Assembly (NCBI GenBank): GCA_026122225.1
Contig: JANEZZ010000802.1
Coordinates: 434,001-498,000 of the forward strand
Length of the DNA: 64,000 bases
From: Heloderma charlesbogerti
Lineage: Eukaryota; Chordata; Lepidosauria; Squamata; Helodermatidae
Direction: 5' to 3'
Each line of letters begins with the position of its first letter. Position 1 is the first letter of the stretch. The notes beneath the pieces were generated by a model. It saw nothing but the letters and a program-made list of their open reading frames with translations, did not search any database and was not told the DNA's origin. Below are positions 11,142 to 21,372 of this stretch, one piece after another. The translations under genes were made by a program, and so were the position numbers.

Positions 11142-11260
11142 TAGGATTATGCTTTACTTTACCAAAAGAAACCAGGTTTCATAAGCTAGGCTTTTATGTT
11201 TTGTTTTATGAATCCATAGTCCTAGGTTTGGACATCACTTCAATACAGTCTTTCCCAGCC
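11142..11260. mobile_element. MITE-like block related to 12597-12727
   Basis: Shared landmarks with 12609-12740 are 'aggattatg(c/t)tttact', 'ccaaaagaaacc' against 'cccaaagaaacg', and 'catagtcctaggtttggac' followed by 'atcacttca'. The left terminus is not clear in this copy. Confidence 0.6.
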
Positions 11261-12124
11261 TGCATCCTCGAGATGGATATGAACATTTTTAATTTAGATG
11301 ATGGTCACCTGGAAAAGTAGAGCTACTCAGTCTGATCTGGTGGATGTACATTTTTAACGGATATTTATTGTTTGTTGCAGATAGTTATCTTTTCCATAGA
11401 GAAAGCTACCATATAGGCTTCTTCTTGGTGGTATGATACCTTCTCCACTAAAAATATGATTGGAAGTGTGAAATTGTTACCACTTAAACTTGCATAATAT
11501 GGGTTGGTGTGATGCTGTTGTGGAGATATGGGAAATTCAAAAAGTGATTTAAGTTTCGCTTGTAAAAGCACCCTGGAACTCGTGAGGATTTCTACTTGCT
11601 TTTGCAATCCCCATTCCATTGAATCAGTGGGACTTGCTTCCTAATATATGTTTTTATGATCACAGTCTCACAGCCAGACGTACAAGGCACAAAGGCTGCA
11701 TTTAACTCTAGTGAAGAAGCTAGAGTGTACTGGTAATAGATGTGAGACATTCAGGGAACTGTGTGGGTGTGTGTTTAGGATTGTAGGGTACAGATCCTGT
11801 TTGTCTGGGGGCCTAGCTTTTCTGAATACCTTCCTGCACTTGAACTCTGTTTCCTTTTGCTGTTTATCCTAGAGCATTTGCCCCAGAATAATTTCATATA
11901 CTGAACCCAGACATAAGTGGTATTCACATGTTTATTGTTATTCTCACATTATGTAGAGGAGAATAATGCTAAGAACCTATATGGGTTGGAGGGAACATAT
12001 GAATTAAATAGTAGGATGTAAGTCTGCTATTGCATACTAAATTCTGTCTACTAGCTCACCTATAAGAAATGTACTTTAACTAGTCCAAATGAAGACACAT
12101 GTAATCTTAAGTGCTTTTTTTTAG

Positions 12125-12229
12125 GTTGATTATTCTAGACCTTCATCAAAGCATCGTAAAATAGCTACCTCATTCCGTGATACCACTTTAAAAGACATTT
12201 TGATGCTGGCATGTTCACTGTTGAAAGAG
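12125..12229 (+). CDS. RANBP17: RANBP17 window exon 4
   Basis: This exon has 35 whole codons starting VDYSRPSSKHRKIATSFRDT and ending ILMLACSLLKE. The acceptor is TTTTTTTTAG and the donor GAG|GTAGGC; it is phase 0 at both ends. KHRKIATSFRD is a strongly conserved signature of the XPO7/RANBP17 pair, while VDYSRPS marks RANBP17. A decayed copy of this exon lies 2.5 kb upstream (9574-9745). Confidence 0.95.
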
Positions 12230-12596
12230 GTAGGCCTAAACACTAGCCATATTATAAAGGTATGATATTTCCACATCCTCAGAACACAGTTCTTTGATAT
12301 TTTACTACATGAATGCATTAAAAGATAGGGATGAATTAAGAATTAGGGTCAAACTAGGACAAGGAGTATGCATCCATATATGTTCTGGTGAGTCCAATTA
12401 GCTTCTGTATGCTGTCTGAAATAGAATTGTTGCCTGAAAGTTCATGTATGCTAGATATTGGCTGTGCTTATGCATAATGATAGGATTCCTGACTTATTAA
12501 ACCATGATGTGAGTAAGCAGCATACTCATCTACACAGCCTGTTCACTCACACTTTGTATGAACATATAAAGAAATAAGGCAAGGATAGCTTAGTGT

Positions 12597-12727
12597 GATG
12601 TCTGAACCAGGATTATGTTTTACTGCGCCCAAAGAAACGAGAATTAATAACACAGTTTTTGTTTTGTTTCATGCATCTTGGCTTCTTTGAATGTAATAAC
12701 CCATAGTCCTGGGTTTGGACATCACTT
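12597..12727. mobile_element. Short TIR MITE
   Basis: The ends 'gtgatgtctgaaccagg' (12597) and 'cctgggtttggacatcac' (12727) are near-perfect inverted repeats around about 95 bp of non-coding DNA. Related sequence occurs at 11142-11260, and the end motif recurs near 35620-35660. Confidence 0.75.
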
Positions 12728-12731
12728 CAGT

Positions 12732-12868
12732 GCAGCCTTCCACAGTCTGGTACCTTTCAGATGTGTTGGTCTACAGCTGCCATCACCCCCAGTTAACATA
12801 GCCTATGCTGACTGGGGATGATGGGAGTCATAGTCACACACATCTGGAAGGCGACAGGCTGGGGGAGT
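12732..12868. mobile_element. Palindromic MITE copy 3
   Basis: The arms 'gcagccttccacagtctgg' and 'cgacaggctgggggagtc' face each other. The centre is 'atgctgactggggatgatgg'. It is more diverged than copies 2 and 4. Confidence 0.75.
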
Positions 12869-13379
12869 CTTCTCTAAGCTATCCCTTCCTGTTTTATTGA
12901 CCTGCTTACATAAAGAGAGGAGTGAATGGGCTGCGTGCACAAGCACGCAACTCATTGACATTAATTTAATAAGCCAGAATTCCTAGCTTATCATTATGTG
13001 TGAATGTCTCCATTGTAACACATAAGACCCTTTGCTCCAATATAATTGAGAGTTATATGGCCTGATACAGATAGACATTTGTGAGTGAAACTTCATATAG
13101 CCACTGAAATTGGTGTATGTTAAACACATGAATAGGCTTATATCAGTGAGGACCCATGAGAATGCATAGTCATTGAAGGCTATAGAACAGATGGAGAAGA
13201 ATGTCTTCTTCTCCCTGCATGTCTCCATCAGGACCATCTCTGCACTGTCTCTAAAGAAGTTTATGAGGCATGATGTTGATTTGTATTGGGACATTTCTCT
13301 TGCTGTACTCACTTGACTGCTGCTTGTTTAGAATGTCTCAGTTGCTGACACACGTTTTTCTTTGTTTGCTTGGGTTTAG

Positions 13380-13545
13380 ATGTTGGCAAAACCATTGGAT
13401 CTTCAGGATCAACAACAACAAAATCTGGCAATGCACCTTTTGAAACTTGTGCTCAATTGTCTTAACTATGACTTTATTGGCAGTTCAGCAGACGAATCTG
13501 CAGATGATCTATGCACTGTACAGATTCCAACAAACTGGCGATCAA
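13380..13545 (+). CDS. RANBP17: RANBP17 window exon 5
   Basis: The exon reads [20 protein letters not shown], then [20 protein letters not shown] and [15 protein letters not shown], ending one base into the next codon (phase 1). Acceptor is GGTTTAG, donor GTAAGA at 13546. The Met is internal, not a start: the preceding exon ends in phase 0 and the reading continues. [20 protein letters not shown] is the RANBP17 form of a very conserved block. Confidence 0.95.
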
Positions 13546-13989
13546 GTAAGAGAATAATCAGTGCTAATAAACATGTTCTATGTGGTGTCTGTGACAATAT
13601 GCATTTGTAGTTCAGTAGCCATGTTTTGTGTCTCTAAAGGTATGTGAAAGCAAATCTTATGTAGGTATATATCATGGCTTAAGACAATTGAGTTGCAAAA
13701 AGATAATATTGTAGGTTGGTGGATGACCTGTTAGAACAAAATATCCTACCTTTCACAACTTATAACCACTCACTTTCCCAAACTTTAATTACCAGAACAG
13801 AGGCAGTAGGCCTGGGCTGAATTCAATTCTTGGGGTGTGTGTGATTTATGCAATCAATATTTAAAGTGAGGGACCATGTTTTTTATTTGTCATATGTGAA
13901 CCTTCAGCGTGGTACAGAGTGAAATAATGTTGTATTGGACTAATTTTGTTCCTTTTGCCATGCTAGCTCCTGAATATTCATGATTTGTT

Positions 13990-14115
13990 TTGTAATGTTG
14001 GGTATTAATAACTAGAGATGTAAAATTTCTGGAAATCTTGAAGCCATGGGGGAAAAAATCATTTTTTTCTGGGTTTCTTGGGAAAAACTTGTAATCTTGG
14101 AAAAATTGAAAAATA
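13990..14115 (+). repeat. Possible MITE end, pairs with 19985-20078
   Basis: It begins 'actagagatgtaaaatttct' and continues through 'gaagccatgggggaaaa' and a T-rich region. An 'ACTAGAGATG'-type end resembles the 'CTAGGGATG' ends of the MITE at 25068-25382. Confidence 0.45.
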
Positions 14116-14170
14116 AGCAATACTTTTTCTAGCGCTCTTTACAGATCTAAAGTCACTTTGTTGCTTTAAG

Positions 14171-14309
14171 ACAACCTTCCCCAACCTGGTGCCCTCCAGA
14201 TATTTTGGACTTCAGCTCCCATCAGCCTCAGGCAGCATGGCCCATGGTCAGGAATGCTGGGCACTGTAGTCCAAAATATCCTGAGGGCACTAGGTTGGGG
14301 AGGGCTGCT
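14171..14309. mobile_element. Palindromic MITE copy 4
   Basis: The arms 'ccttccccaacctggtgccc' and 'gggcactaggttggggaggg' are inverted copies. The inner arms 'atattttggac' and 'gtccaaaatat' also pair. This is the clearest copy of the family in the window. Confidence 0.88.
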
Positions 14310-14599
14310 TTAGAAACATAAAGCAGCAGCCTTTCTGTTCCTTAAGTTACTTTACAGTGCCTTGCATAAGTGTTCACCCCCCTTTGACTTTGCCACATTT
14401 TGTTGTGTTACAACCTGGAATTAAAATGGATTTAATTTGCATTTTTACCATTTGATTTACACAACATACTTAACACTTCGAAGGTGCAAAATATTTTTAT
14501 TGTGGAACAAAAGTTAATTAAACAAAAACAAACGGGCATTTGTTGGTTGCATAAGTATTCACTCCCTCCCCCCCGCCCCCGAGTCAGTACTTGATACAA

Positions 14600-15420
14600 A
14601 CACCTTTGCCAGCTATTACAGCTGTTAGTCTTTCTGGGTAAGTCTCTACCAGCTTTGAACATCTGGATCCTGCAGTTTTTGCCCATTCTTCTTGGCAACA
14701 TTGCTCAGTCTCGGTGAGGTTGTGTGGGAACCATTGGTGAACAGCACTTTTCAAGTCTTGCCATAGATTCTCAATTGGATTGACTGGGCCATTCTAAGAC
14801 AGCCAGGTTCTTGTTTTTAAACCACTCCAGTGTAACTTGGGCTGTGTGGTCATTGTCATTGTCCTGCTGGAAGGTGAACCTCCGCCTCAGTCCCAGGTCC
14901 CTTGCAGACTGAAACAGGTTTTCCTCTAGAATTGCCCTGTATTTGGCTCCATCCATCTTGCCTTCAATCCTGACCAGTTTCCCAGCCCCTGCCGATGAAA
15001 AGCATCCCCACAACATGATGCTGCCACCACCATGCTTCACCGGGGGGATGGTGTTCTCAGGATGATGAGCACTGTTGGCTTTGTGCCACACATAGCGTTT
15101 TGCAGTAAGGCCAAAAAGTTCAATTTTGGTCTCATCAGACCAGAGAACCTTTTCCCCATATTTGCTATGTCTCCTGCATGCCTTTTGGAAAAATCCAAAT
15201 GGGATTTGATATGGGTTTTTTCAGCAATGGCTTTCTTCTTGCCAATGTTCCATAAAGTCCAGCTTTGCGGAGCATCCGGGTGATGTCCCATGGATGGTTT
15301 CTCCCATCTCCGCTCCAGCTCCTTCAGAATTACCGTTAGCCTCTTGATTGCTTCTCTAACTAATGCCCTCCTTACCTGGTCACTAAGTTTTGGTGGACGG
15401 CCTTGTCTAGGCAGAGTCAT
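14600..15420 (-). pseudogene. Broken Tc1-type transposase
   Basis: On the minus strand 15420-15037 encodes the linker and N-terminal core (QGRPPKLSDQVRRALVREAI). A shifted frame, 15091-14771, encodes VKHGGGSIMLWGCFSSAGAG and the core block with DNDNDHTAQ in place of the usual DNDPKHT. The C-terminal part follows in another frame past 14771. The changed PK to ND, and the frame breaks, argue for loss of function. Confidence 0.8.
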
Positions 15421-15517
15421 GGTTGTGCCATATTCTTTTCATTTTGTAATAATGGATGCATCCATTAAGGGTTCTCCATGGGATGTTCATAGTTTGGGAT
15501 ATTTTCTTATAACCCAG

Positions 15518-16041
15518 CTGTCAAGGGCTCTTTGGCAGCCTCTTTCAGTCTAATCCAGTAGCCAAGTCTAGACACAGACAAAGGGATTTTTTTCAAAGCT
15601 TTATTCTTTTATAACTTAACAACTCTACTGTTAGCAACTAAATATGAGCAGCAGAGTACCTATGCTCTAAGTTGGAACAGTTGGTTCCCGTTTGAAGGAG
15701 AATCACTGGCAGACCCTGAAATTATGGGCTAGGGAGTGTCCCTCCCTTTTTCCCTTGGATCCTCTGGGTGCAACCGTTGTTTGCGCGCCAACCGGGCACT
15801 ACTCCTCCTTTTTGCGCCCTCCATTTGGTGCCGCTCCCTGCGTCAGCGTTGTGCGTCCAGTAAGTCTCCCCGCGCTCTCTTACTCCCAGGACTGCTATCT
15901 ATGCCAGGAATGCTGGTGGGAGGAATCTCTGCCAGCTGTTGGCCCTGGGAAGGATGAGCGCGCTCCTCTCCCAGGAGCAGCTGCTCTTCCTCAGAATCAG
16001 AACTACTCTGGGATTCTATGGGCTCAGTGTCCACCCTGACA
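15518..16041 (-). mobile_element. Putative solo LTR inserted in the Tc1 element
   Basis: The + strand segment starts TGTCAAGGGC and ends CCACCCTGACA, a TG...CA unit with inverted tips as in LTRs. On the minus strand it has TATAAAAG and AATAAAGC (15596-15614 region), consistent with promoter and polyadenylation signals, so I place the LTR on the minus strand. It breaks the Tc1 homology at both borders. The flanking target duplication is imperfect (ccagc against ccaac). No internal retroviral region is present, so it is a solo LTR. Confidence 0.65.
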
Positions 16042-16613
16042 CCAACCTTGGTTGGTGCTTCTCCAGAACTTTATCCTGGACTTGTTTTGATAGCTCCTTG
16101 GTCTTCATGATGCTGTTTGTTTAGATATGCTTTCCCACAAACTGTTGGGCCTTCCAGAAACAGATGTATTTGATCTGAGATCAAGTAATATTTGAATTGC
16201 ACACAGGTGGAGTCCATTCAACCAATTATGTGACTTCTGAAGGCAGTAGGTTGCACCAGAGCTTATTTAGGGGTGTCACAGCAAAGGGGGTGAATACTTA
16301 TGCAATCCAGACTTTTCAGTTTTTTATTTGTAAATCGTTTTGTAAAATATGCAGATTTTTCCTCCATTCTAAAATTATGCACTATTTTGTATAGGTCAGT
16401 GACAAGAAATCCTAATAAAATCCATTTTAATTCCAGGCTATAACACAACAAAATGTGGAAAAGTCAAAGGGGGTGAATACTTACGCAAGGCACTGTATGT
16501 ATGACTTAGTTGCTCAAAAAATTATATTTTAAAACTTTTAGAAGTAAACTCAGTAAATTTGTAATTATTGTCAGAACAGATGAGAACTACATTAAATAAC
16601 TGCTACAGCATCG

Positions 16614-19600
16614 GAACCCCTTCATGGATCACTGCCTTGTTGTGGCGAAGGGGCTTGCGTAACTCAGTGAAGCCATGAGCTATGCTGTGCAGGGCCACCC
16701 AAGACGGACAGGTCATGGTGGAGAGTTCTGACAAAATGTGGTCCACTGGAGAAGGAAATGGCAACCCACTCCAGTATTCTTGCCAAGAAAACCCCATGGA
16801 ACGTATCACAAGGCTAAAAGAGATGACGCCGGAAGATGAGCCCCTCAGGTCGGAAGGTGTCCAATATACTACTGGGGAAGAGCAGAGGGTATTTCCAAGT
16901 AGTGCCAGAAAGAGTGAAGCGGCTGGGCCAAAGCCGAAAGGGCACTCAGCTGTGGATGTGTCTGGTGGTGAAAAGGAAGTCCGATGCTGTAAAGAACAAT
17001 ATTGTTTAGGAACCTGGAATGTCAGATCAATGAATCAAGGCAAGCTGGACGTGGTCAAACATGAGATGGCAAGACTGAACATTGACATCTTGGGAATCAG
17101 CGAACTAAAATGGACAGGCATGGGCGAATTTAATTCAGGTGACCATCATATCTACTACTGTGGGCAAGAATCCCTTAGAAGAAATGGAGTAGCACTCATA
17201 GTCAACAAAAGGGTGGGAAAAGCAGTACTGGGGTACAATCTCAAAAACGACAGAATGATCTCAGTACGAATCCAAGGCAAACCATTCAACATCGCAGTAA
17301 TTCAAGTCTATGCCCCAACCACTGAGGCCGAAGAAGCTGAGGTTGATCGGTTCTCTGAAGACCTACAACACCTTCTGGAACTAACACCAAAAAAAGATGT
17401 GCTCTTCATCATAGGGGATTGGAATGCTAAAGTAGGAAGTCAAGAAATCACCGGGATAACAGGCAAGCGTGGCCTTGGTGTAGAAAATGAAACAGGACAA
17501 AGGCTAGTAGAGTTTTGCCAAGAGAACACGCTGATCATAGCAAACACTCTTTTCCAACAGCACAAGAGGCGACTCTACACATGGACATCACTAGATGGTC
17601 AATATTGAAATCAGATTGATTATGTCCTTTGCAGCCAAAGATGGAGAAGCTCTATACAGTCAGTCAAAACAAGACCTGGAGCTGACTGTGGCTCAGATCA
17701 TGAGCTGCTTCTTGCAAAATTTCGGCTTAAATTGAAGACCGTAGGGAAAACCACTAAACCATTCAGGTATGACCTCAATCATATCCCTTATGAATGTACA
17801 GTGGAGGTGAGGAATAGATTTCAGGGATTAGACCTGATAGACAGAGTGCCTGAGGAACTATGGACGGAGGCCCGTAACATTGTTCAGGAGGCAGCAACTC
17901 AATCCATCCCAAAGAAAAAGAAATGCAAGAAAGCAAAGCGGCTGTCTGATGAGGCTTTACAAGTAGCTCACGAAAGAAGGGAAGTGAAAAGCAAGGGAGA
18001 AAGGGGAAGATATATCCAATTGAATGCAGAGTTCCAGAGAATAGCAAGGAGAGACAAGAAGGCCTTCTTAAATGAACAATGCAAAGAAATTGAGGAAAAC
18101 AACAGAATGGGAAAGACTAGAGATCTTTTCAAGAAAATCGGAGATCTCTAGGGAACGTTTTGTGCAAAGACGGGCATGATAAAGGACAAAGAAGGCAGGG
18201 ACCTAACAGAAGCAGATGAGATTAAGAAGAGGTGGCAAGAATACACAGAAGAACTATACAGGAAAGATCTGAATGTCCCTGATAGCCATGATAGTGCGGT
18301 CACTGAACTTGAGCCGGACATACTCGAGAGTGAGGTCAAGTGGGCCTTAGGAAGCATTACTAACAACAAAGCTAGTGGAGATGACAGTATTCCAGCTGAG
18401 CTATTTTCAATATGCCAACAAATTTGGAACACTCAACAGTGGCCGCAAGACTGGAAAAGGTCAGTTTACATTCCAATTCCAAAGAAGGGCAACTCCAAAG
18501 AGTGTGCAAACTACTGCACAATTGCGCTCATTTCACATGCCAGCAAGGTGATGCTCAAAATCCTACAAGCTAGGCTACAGCAGCATGTGAACCGAGAACT
18601 ACCAGAAGTACAAGCTGGGTTTTGAAGAGGCAGAGGAACTAGAGATCAAATTGCCAACATTTGCTTGATCATGGAGAAAGCAAGAGAATTCCAGAAAAAG
18701 TCTATTTCTGCTTCATTGACAATGCTAAAGCCTTTGATTGTGTGGATCACAACAAACTGTGGCAAATTCTGAAAGAGATGGGGGTACCAGACCACCTTAC
18801 CTGTCTCCTGAGAAACCTGTACGAGGGTCAAGAAGCAACAGTAAGAACCGGACATGGAACAACCGATTGGTTCAAAATTGGGAAAGGAGTACGACAAGGC
18901 TGTATATTGTCGCCCTGCTTATTTAATTTATATGCAGAGTACATCATGAGAAACGCGGGGTTGGATGAATCAGAGGTCGGAATTAAGATTGCTGGGAGAA
19001 TTAACAACCTCAGATACGCAGACGATACCACCCTAATGGCAAAAGCGAAGAGGATCTAAAGAGCCTCTTGTTGAGGGTGAAAGTGGAGAGTGCAAAAGCT
19101 GGTTTGAAACTCAACGTTAAAAAAGCTAAGATCATGGCATCTGGCCCCATCACTTCCTGGCATATAGAAGGGGAAGAAATGGAAGCAGTGACAGATTTTA
19201 CTTTCTTGGGCTCCAAGATCACCACAGATGGTGACTGTAGCCATGAAATTAAAAGACGCTTGCTCCTTGGGAGGAAAGCTATGGCAAACCTAGACAGCAT
19301 AGTAAGAAGCAGAGACATCACCTTGCCGACAAAGGTTCGTATAATCAAAGCTATGGTTTTCCCAGTAGCAACGTATGGCTGTGAGAGCTGGACAATAAGG
19401 AAGGCTGAGCGCCGAAGAATTGATGCTTTCGAACTGTGGTGCTGGAGAAGACTCTTACGAGTCCCCTGGACTGCAAGGAGGTCAAATCAGTCCATCCTAA
19501 AGGAAATCAACCCTGAGTGCTCATTGGAAGGACAGATCCTGAAGCTGAAGCTCAAATATTTTGGCCACCTAATGCGAAGAGAAAAGTCACTGGAAAAGAC

Positions 19601-19819
19601 CCTGATGCTGGGAAAGATTGGAGGCAAAAAGAGAAGGGGACGGCAGAGGATGAGATGGCTAGATAGCATCACCGATGCAATGAAGATGAACTTGAGCACA
19701 CTCCGGGAGAGAGCGGAGGACAGGAAGGCCTGGTGTGCTATGGTCCATGGGGTCACAAAGAGTCGGACATGACTTAACGACTGAACAACAACAACAACAT
19801 CAGCAGCAGCAGCAACACA
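16614..19819 (+). mobile_element. BovB (RTE-clade) LINE copy A, near full length
   Basis: A 3.2-kb non-LTR element whose coding part runs from an endonuclease with GTWNVRSMNQGKLDVV and FIIGDWNAKVGSQE to a reverse transcriptase with LRYADDTTLMA, ending in 'gacttaacgactgaacaac' and a short CAA/CAG-rich tail. This matches the BovB family, known from squamates and, after horizontal transfer, ruminants. The 5' end begins 'ccccttcatggatcactgcc'. I could not define a clear target duplication. Confidence 0.93.
16682..19772 (+). pseudogene. BovB copy A endonuclease/reverse transcriptase, broken
   Basis: Domains in order: leader, apurinic-type endonuclease (about 17000-17720; NVRSMN, ISELKW, GDWNAK, SDHELLLAKF), linker with KKKKCKKAKRL, and reverse transcriptase (about 18380-19060; YADD intact at about 19014-19025). 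A C-terminal region with RRLLLGRKAMANLDSIV and GCESWTIRKAERRRIDAF follows. Lesions: TGA at 17606-17608, TAG at 18149-18151, TGA at about 18622 (CGA in copy B), a 36-bp in-frame deletion after PAELF relative to copy B, and a one-base loss near 19041. The first two stops are also in copy B. Confidence 0.9.
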
Positions 19820-19984
19820 GGATTCTATAGAACAAAACCCAAGCTGTCAAGAATGCACGTTTACTGTCAAGAATGCACAGTGATGACTCTTCTCACATGT
19901 TGGGAAACTGAGCATAAATGTCTATCAGTAAAATATACTTTAGATCAATAATTTTAATAAGGAATGAAAGAACTAACTATTCTG

Positions 19985-20078
19985 GGAATCTTACAGAGAG
20001 GATAAAAAAATATTTTTCTCATGGCTTCGTTATTTCCAGACATTTTTCATCTCTAGTCTTTCTATTAAAAAAAATATT
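19985..20078 (-). repeat. Inverted counterpart of 13990-14115
   Basis: Here 'ctcatggcttcgttatttcc' followed by 'catttttcatctctagt' is the approximate reverse complement of 'ctagagatgtaaaatttctgg' and 'gaagccatggggga' at 14012-14052. Both could be ends of one TIR element pushed apart by later insertions. Confidence 0.5.
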
Positions 20079-21151
20079 TTTTTCTGATTTTTTTCCGGGT
20101 TTTTTCCAGGCCTTCGTAGCTCTATCAATAACACACAGGCACCATATAGTCAAGTGCTGTAGAGTTCCGTGCAACTAGGCATGTAACGTGCTGTAATACA
20201 TGAGTTGCTCCTTCGCTTCACTTTCCCCCACTCTTCCCTTCCTTAATATTTCCTTTGCTCCTTTTCACTGCCCTCCTATTGTCTAACTAGATATCCTTTT
20301 TTTGATTACCCTTCTTGGGAAATTCTCCTGAGGAAGCTCAGGAGAATCCATGCCCAACTAACGGTGATATTATTCCTAGTCTTTCCCTATCCAAATAGAA
20401 TGCTACCTTTTTCACAGGCCTTCCCTTATCTTAAACTGAATATCTTAGGATGCTCATCCTTTGGGGTAAAAAAAAGAATATATTTCAAGACACCTGTTTT
20501 TAGGCTAACAATTCTGTAACAAAAAGATGTCTATTGTGTATACAGCAACAGCAGTCTGTAGACTGCAATCCCCCCCCCCCCCCCCGCTTCTCTTCAATTT
20601 ATTCATTGGCTTCTTTGCCAAGTGTGCATTGTTGCTGCAATCCTGATCCATTAGGAGTTTCCATTAGGTAATCGACTTAAAAAAAAAAGGAAGTGCAAAG
20701 TATATTCTGTAGATTCCCCCATCCACAAAGACTGCTGCATTATGTACAGAACAGCTTTGAAAAATGCCCATCTTGCATTGTTTGAGACCATAGCAAAGAC
20801 TGAAGTGTCTGTTTTTAGCCTGTACATGTATTGCTAAAGTGACGAACTTCCTAACAGATGTCCTTGGAACATTTTTTTTCCCTTTTGTACCATGAACTGT
20901 TTTTATTTTATCAAGTAAGGGTGGTAGCAGGGGAACTTTTCCAAACAGAAATAGATTGCAAAAGGTAGCTCCCCCACCCATGGATAACACTGGGAATGGC
21001 AGTGTTGAAACAGTTGACCATGTGCAACTCTTTTGTTCTAGTACTGAGGTTTTACCTAGAACAGGGCGGGCAACTGTGGGAGGTCTGGGTGCCTTTTTGC
21101 CACCAGACCACCCCCTTCCTGATGGGCCTCACCGCCTCCTATGGATGCCAG

Positions 21152-21372
21152 AAAACAAAACATCAGGAAAAACTTCCTGACTGTTAGAGCAATACGACAA
21201 TGGAACCAATTACCTAGGGAGGTAGTGGGCTCCCCCACACTGGAGGCCTTCAAGATGAGGCTGGACAGCCATCTGCCAGGGATGCTCTGACTTGGATTCC
21301 TGCATTGAGCAGGGGGTTAGACTCGATGGCCTTGTGGGCCCCTTCCGACCCTACTATTCTATGATTCTATGA
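21152..21372 (+). repeat. CR1 LINE 3' end
   Basis: It reads 'aggaaaaacttcctgactgt', 'tggaggccttcaagatgagg', 'ctggacagccatctgccagg', 'gggttagactcgatggcc' and ends 'ttctatgattctatg', the short tandem tail diagnostic of CR1. It is 5'-truncated and retains only the very end of ORF2 plus the 3' UTR. CR1 is common in reptiles and birds. Confidence 0.88.

Larger units (their letters stand above)
10122..12124 (+). other. RANBP17 intron after window exon 3
   Basis: It contains a palindromic MITE (10286-10429), a run of 13-14 C (about 10866-10879) and a MITE-like block (11142-11260) related to 12597-12727. I see nothing in 10435-10860 or 11265-12120. Confidence 0.8.
12230..13379 (+). other. RANBP17 intron after window exon 4
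   Basis: The first 75 bp are duplicated upstream at 9662-9745. The intron then holds a TIR-bearing MITE (12597-12727) directly followed by a palindromic MITE (12732-12868). Nothing recognised in 12310-12590 or 12875-13375. Confidence 0.8.
14355..16495 (-). mobile_element. Second Tc1-type transposon, decayed, with a solo LTR inside
   Basis: The terminal repeats 'cagtgccttgcataagt' (14355) and 'acttacgcaaggcactg' (16495) are flanked by TA on both sides (14353-14354, 16496-16497). The longer inverted repeats include 'ttgactttgccacattttgt' and its complement. Transposase pieces run on the minus strand from about 15420 to 14600: LTRQGRPPKLSDQ-like DNA-binding linker, VKHGGGSIMLWGCF, and the second-Asp block FQQDNDNDHTAQ. 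Frameshifts break the frame, so it is dead. An LTR interrupts it at 15518-16041. Confidence 0.9.

Noticed and set aside
11212..11262. Second pair of duplicated sequence near exon 4 (with 12700-12750) as part of the same segmental duplication
   Set aside because: The order and spacing do not match the exon duplication, and the 12597-12727 copy has inverted ends, so it is better explained as a MITE family.
15692..16039. Open frame of 115 codons on the + strand
   Set aside because: It lies within the putative solo LTR in antisense, overlaps two other frames of similar length, and has no recognisable domain. GC-rich sequence explains the lack of stops.
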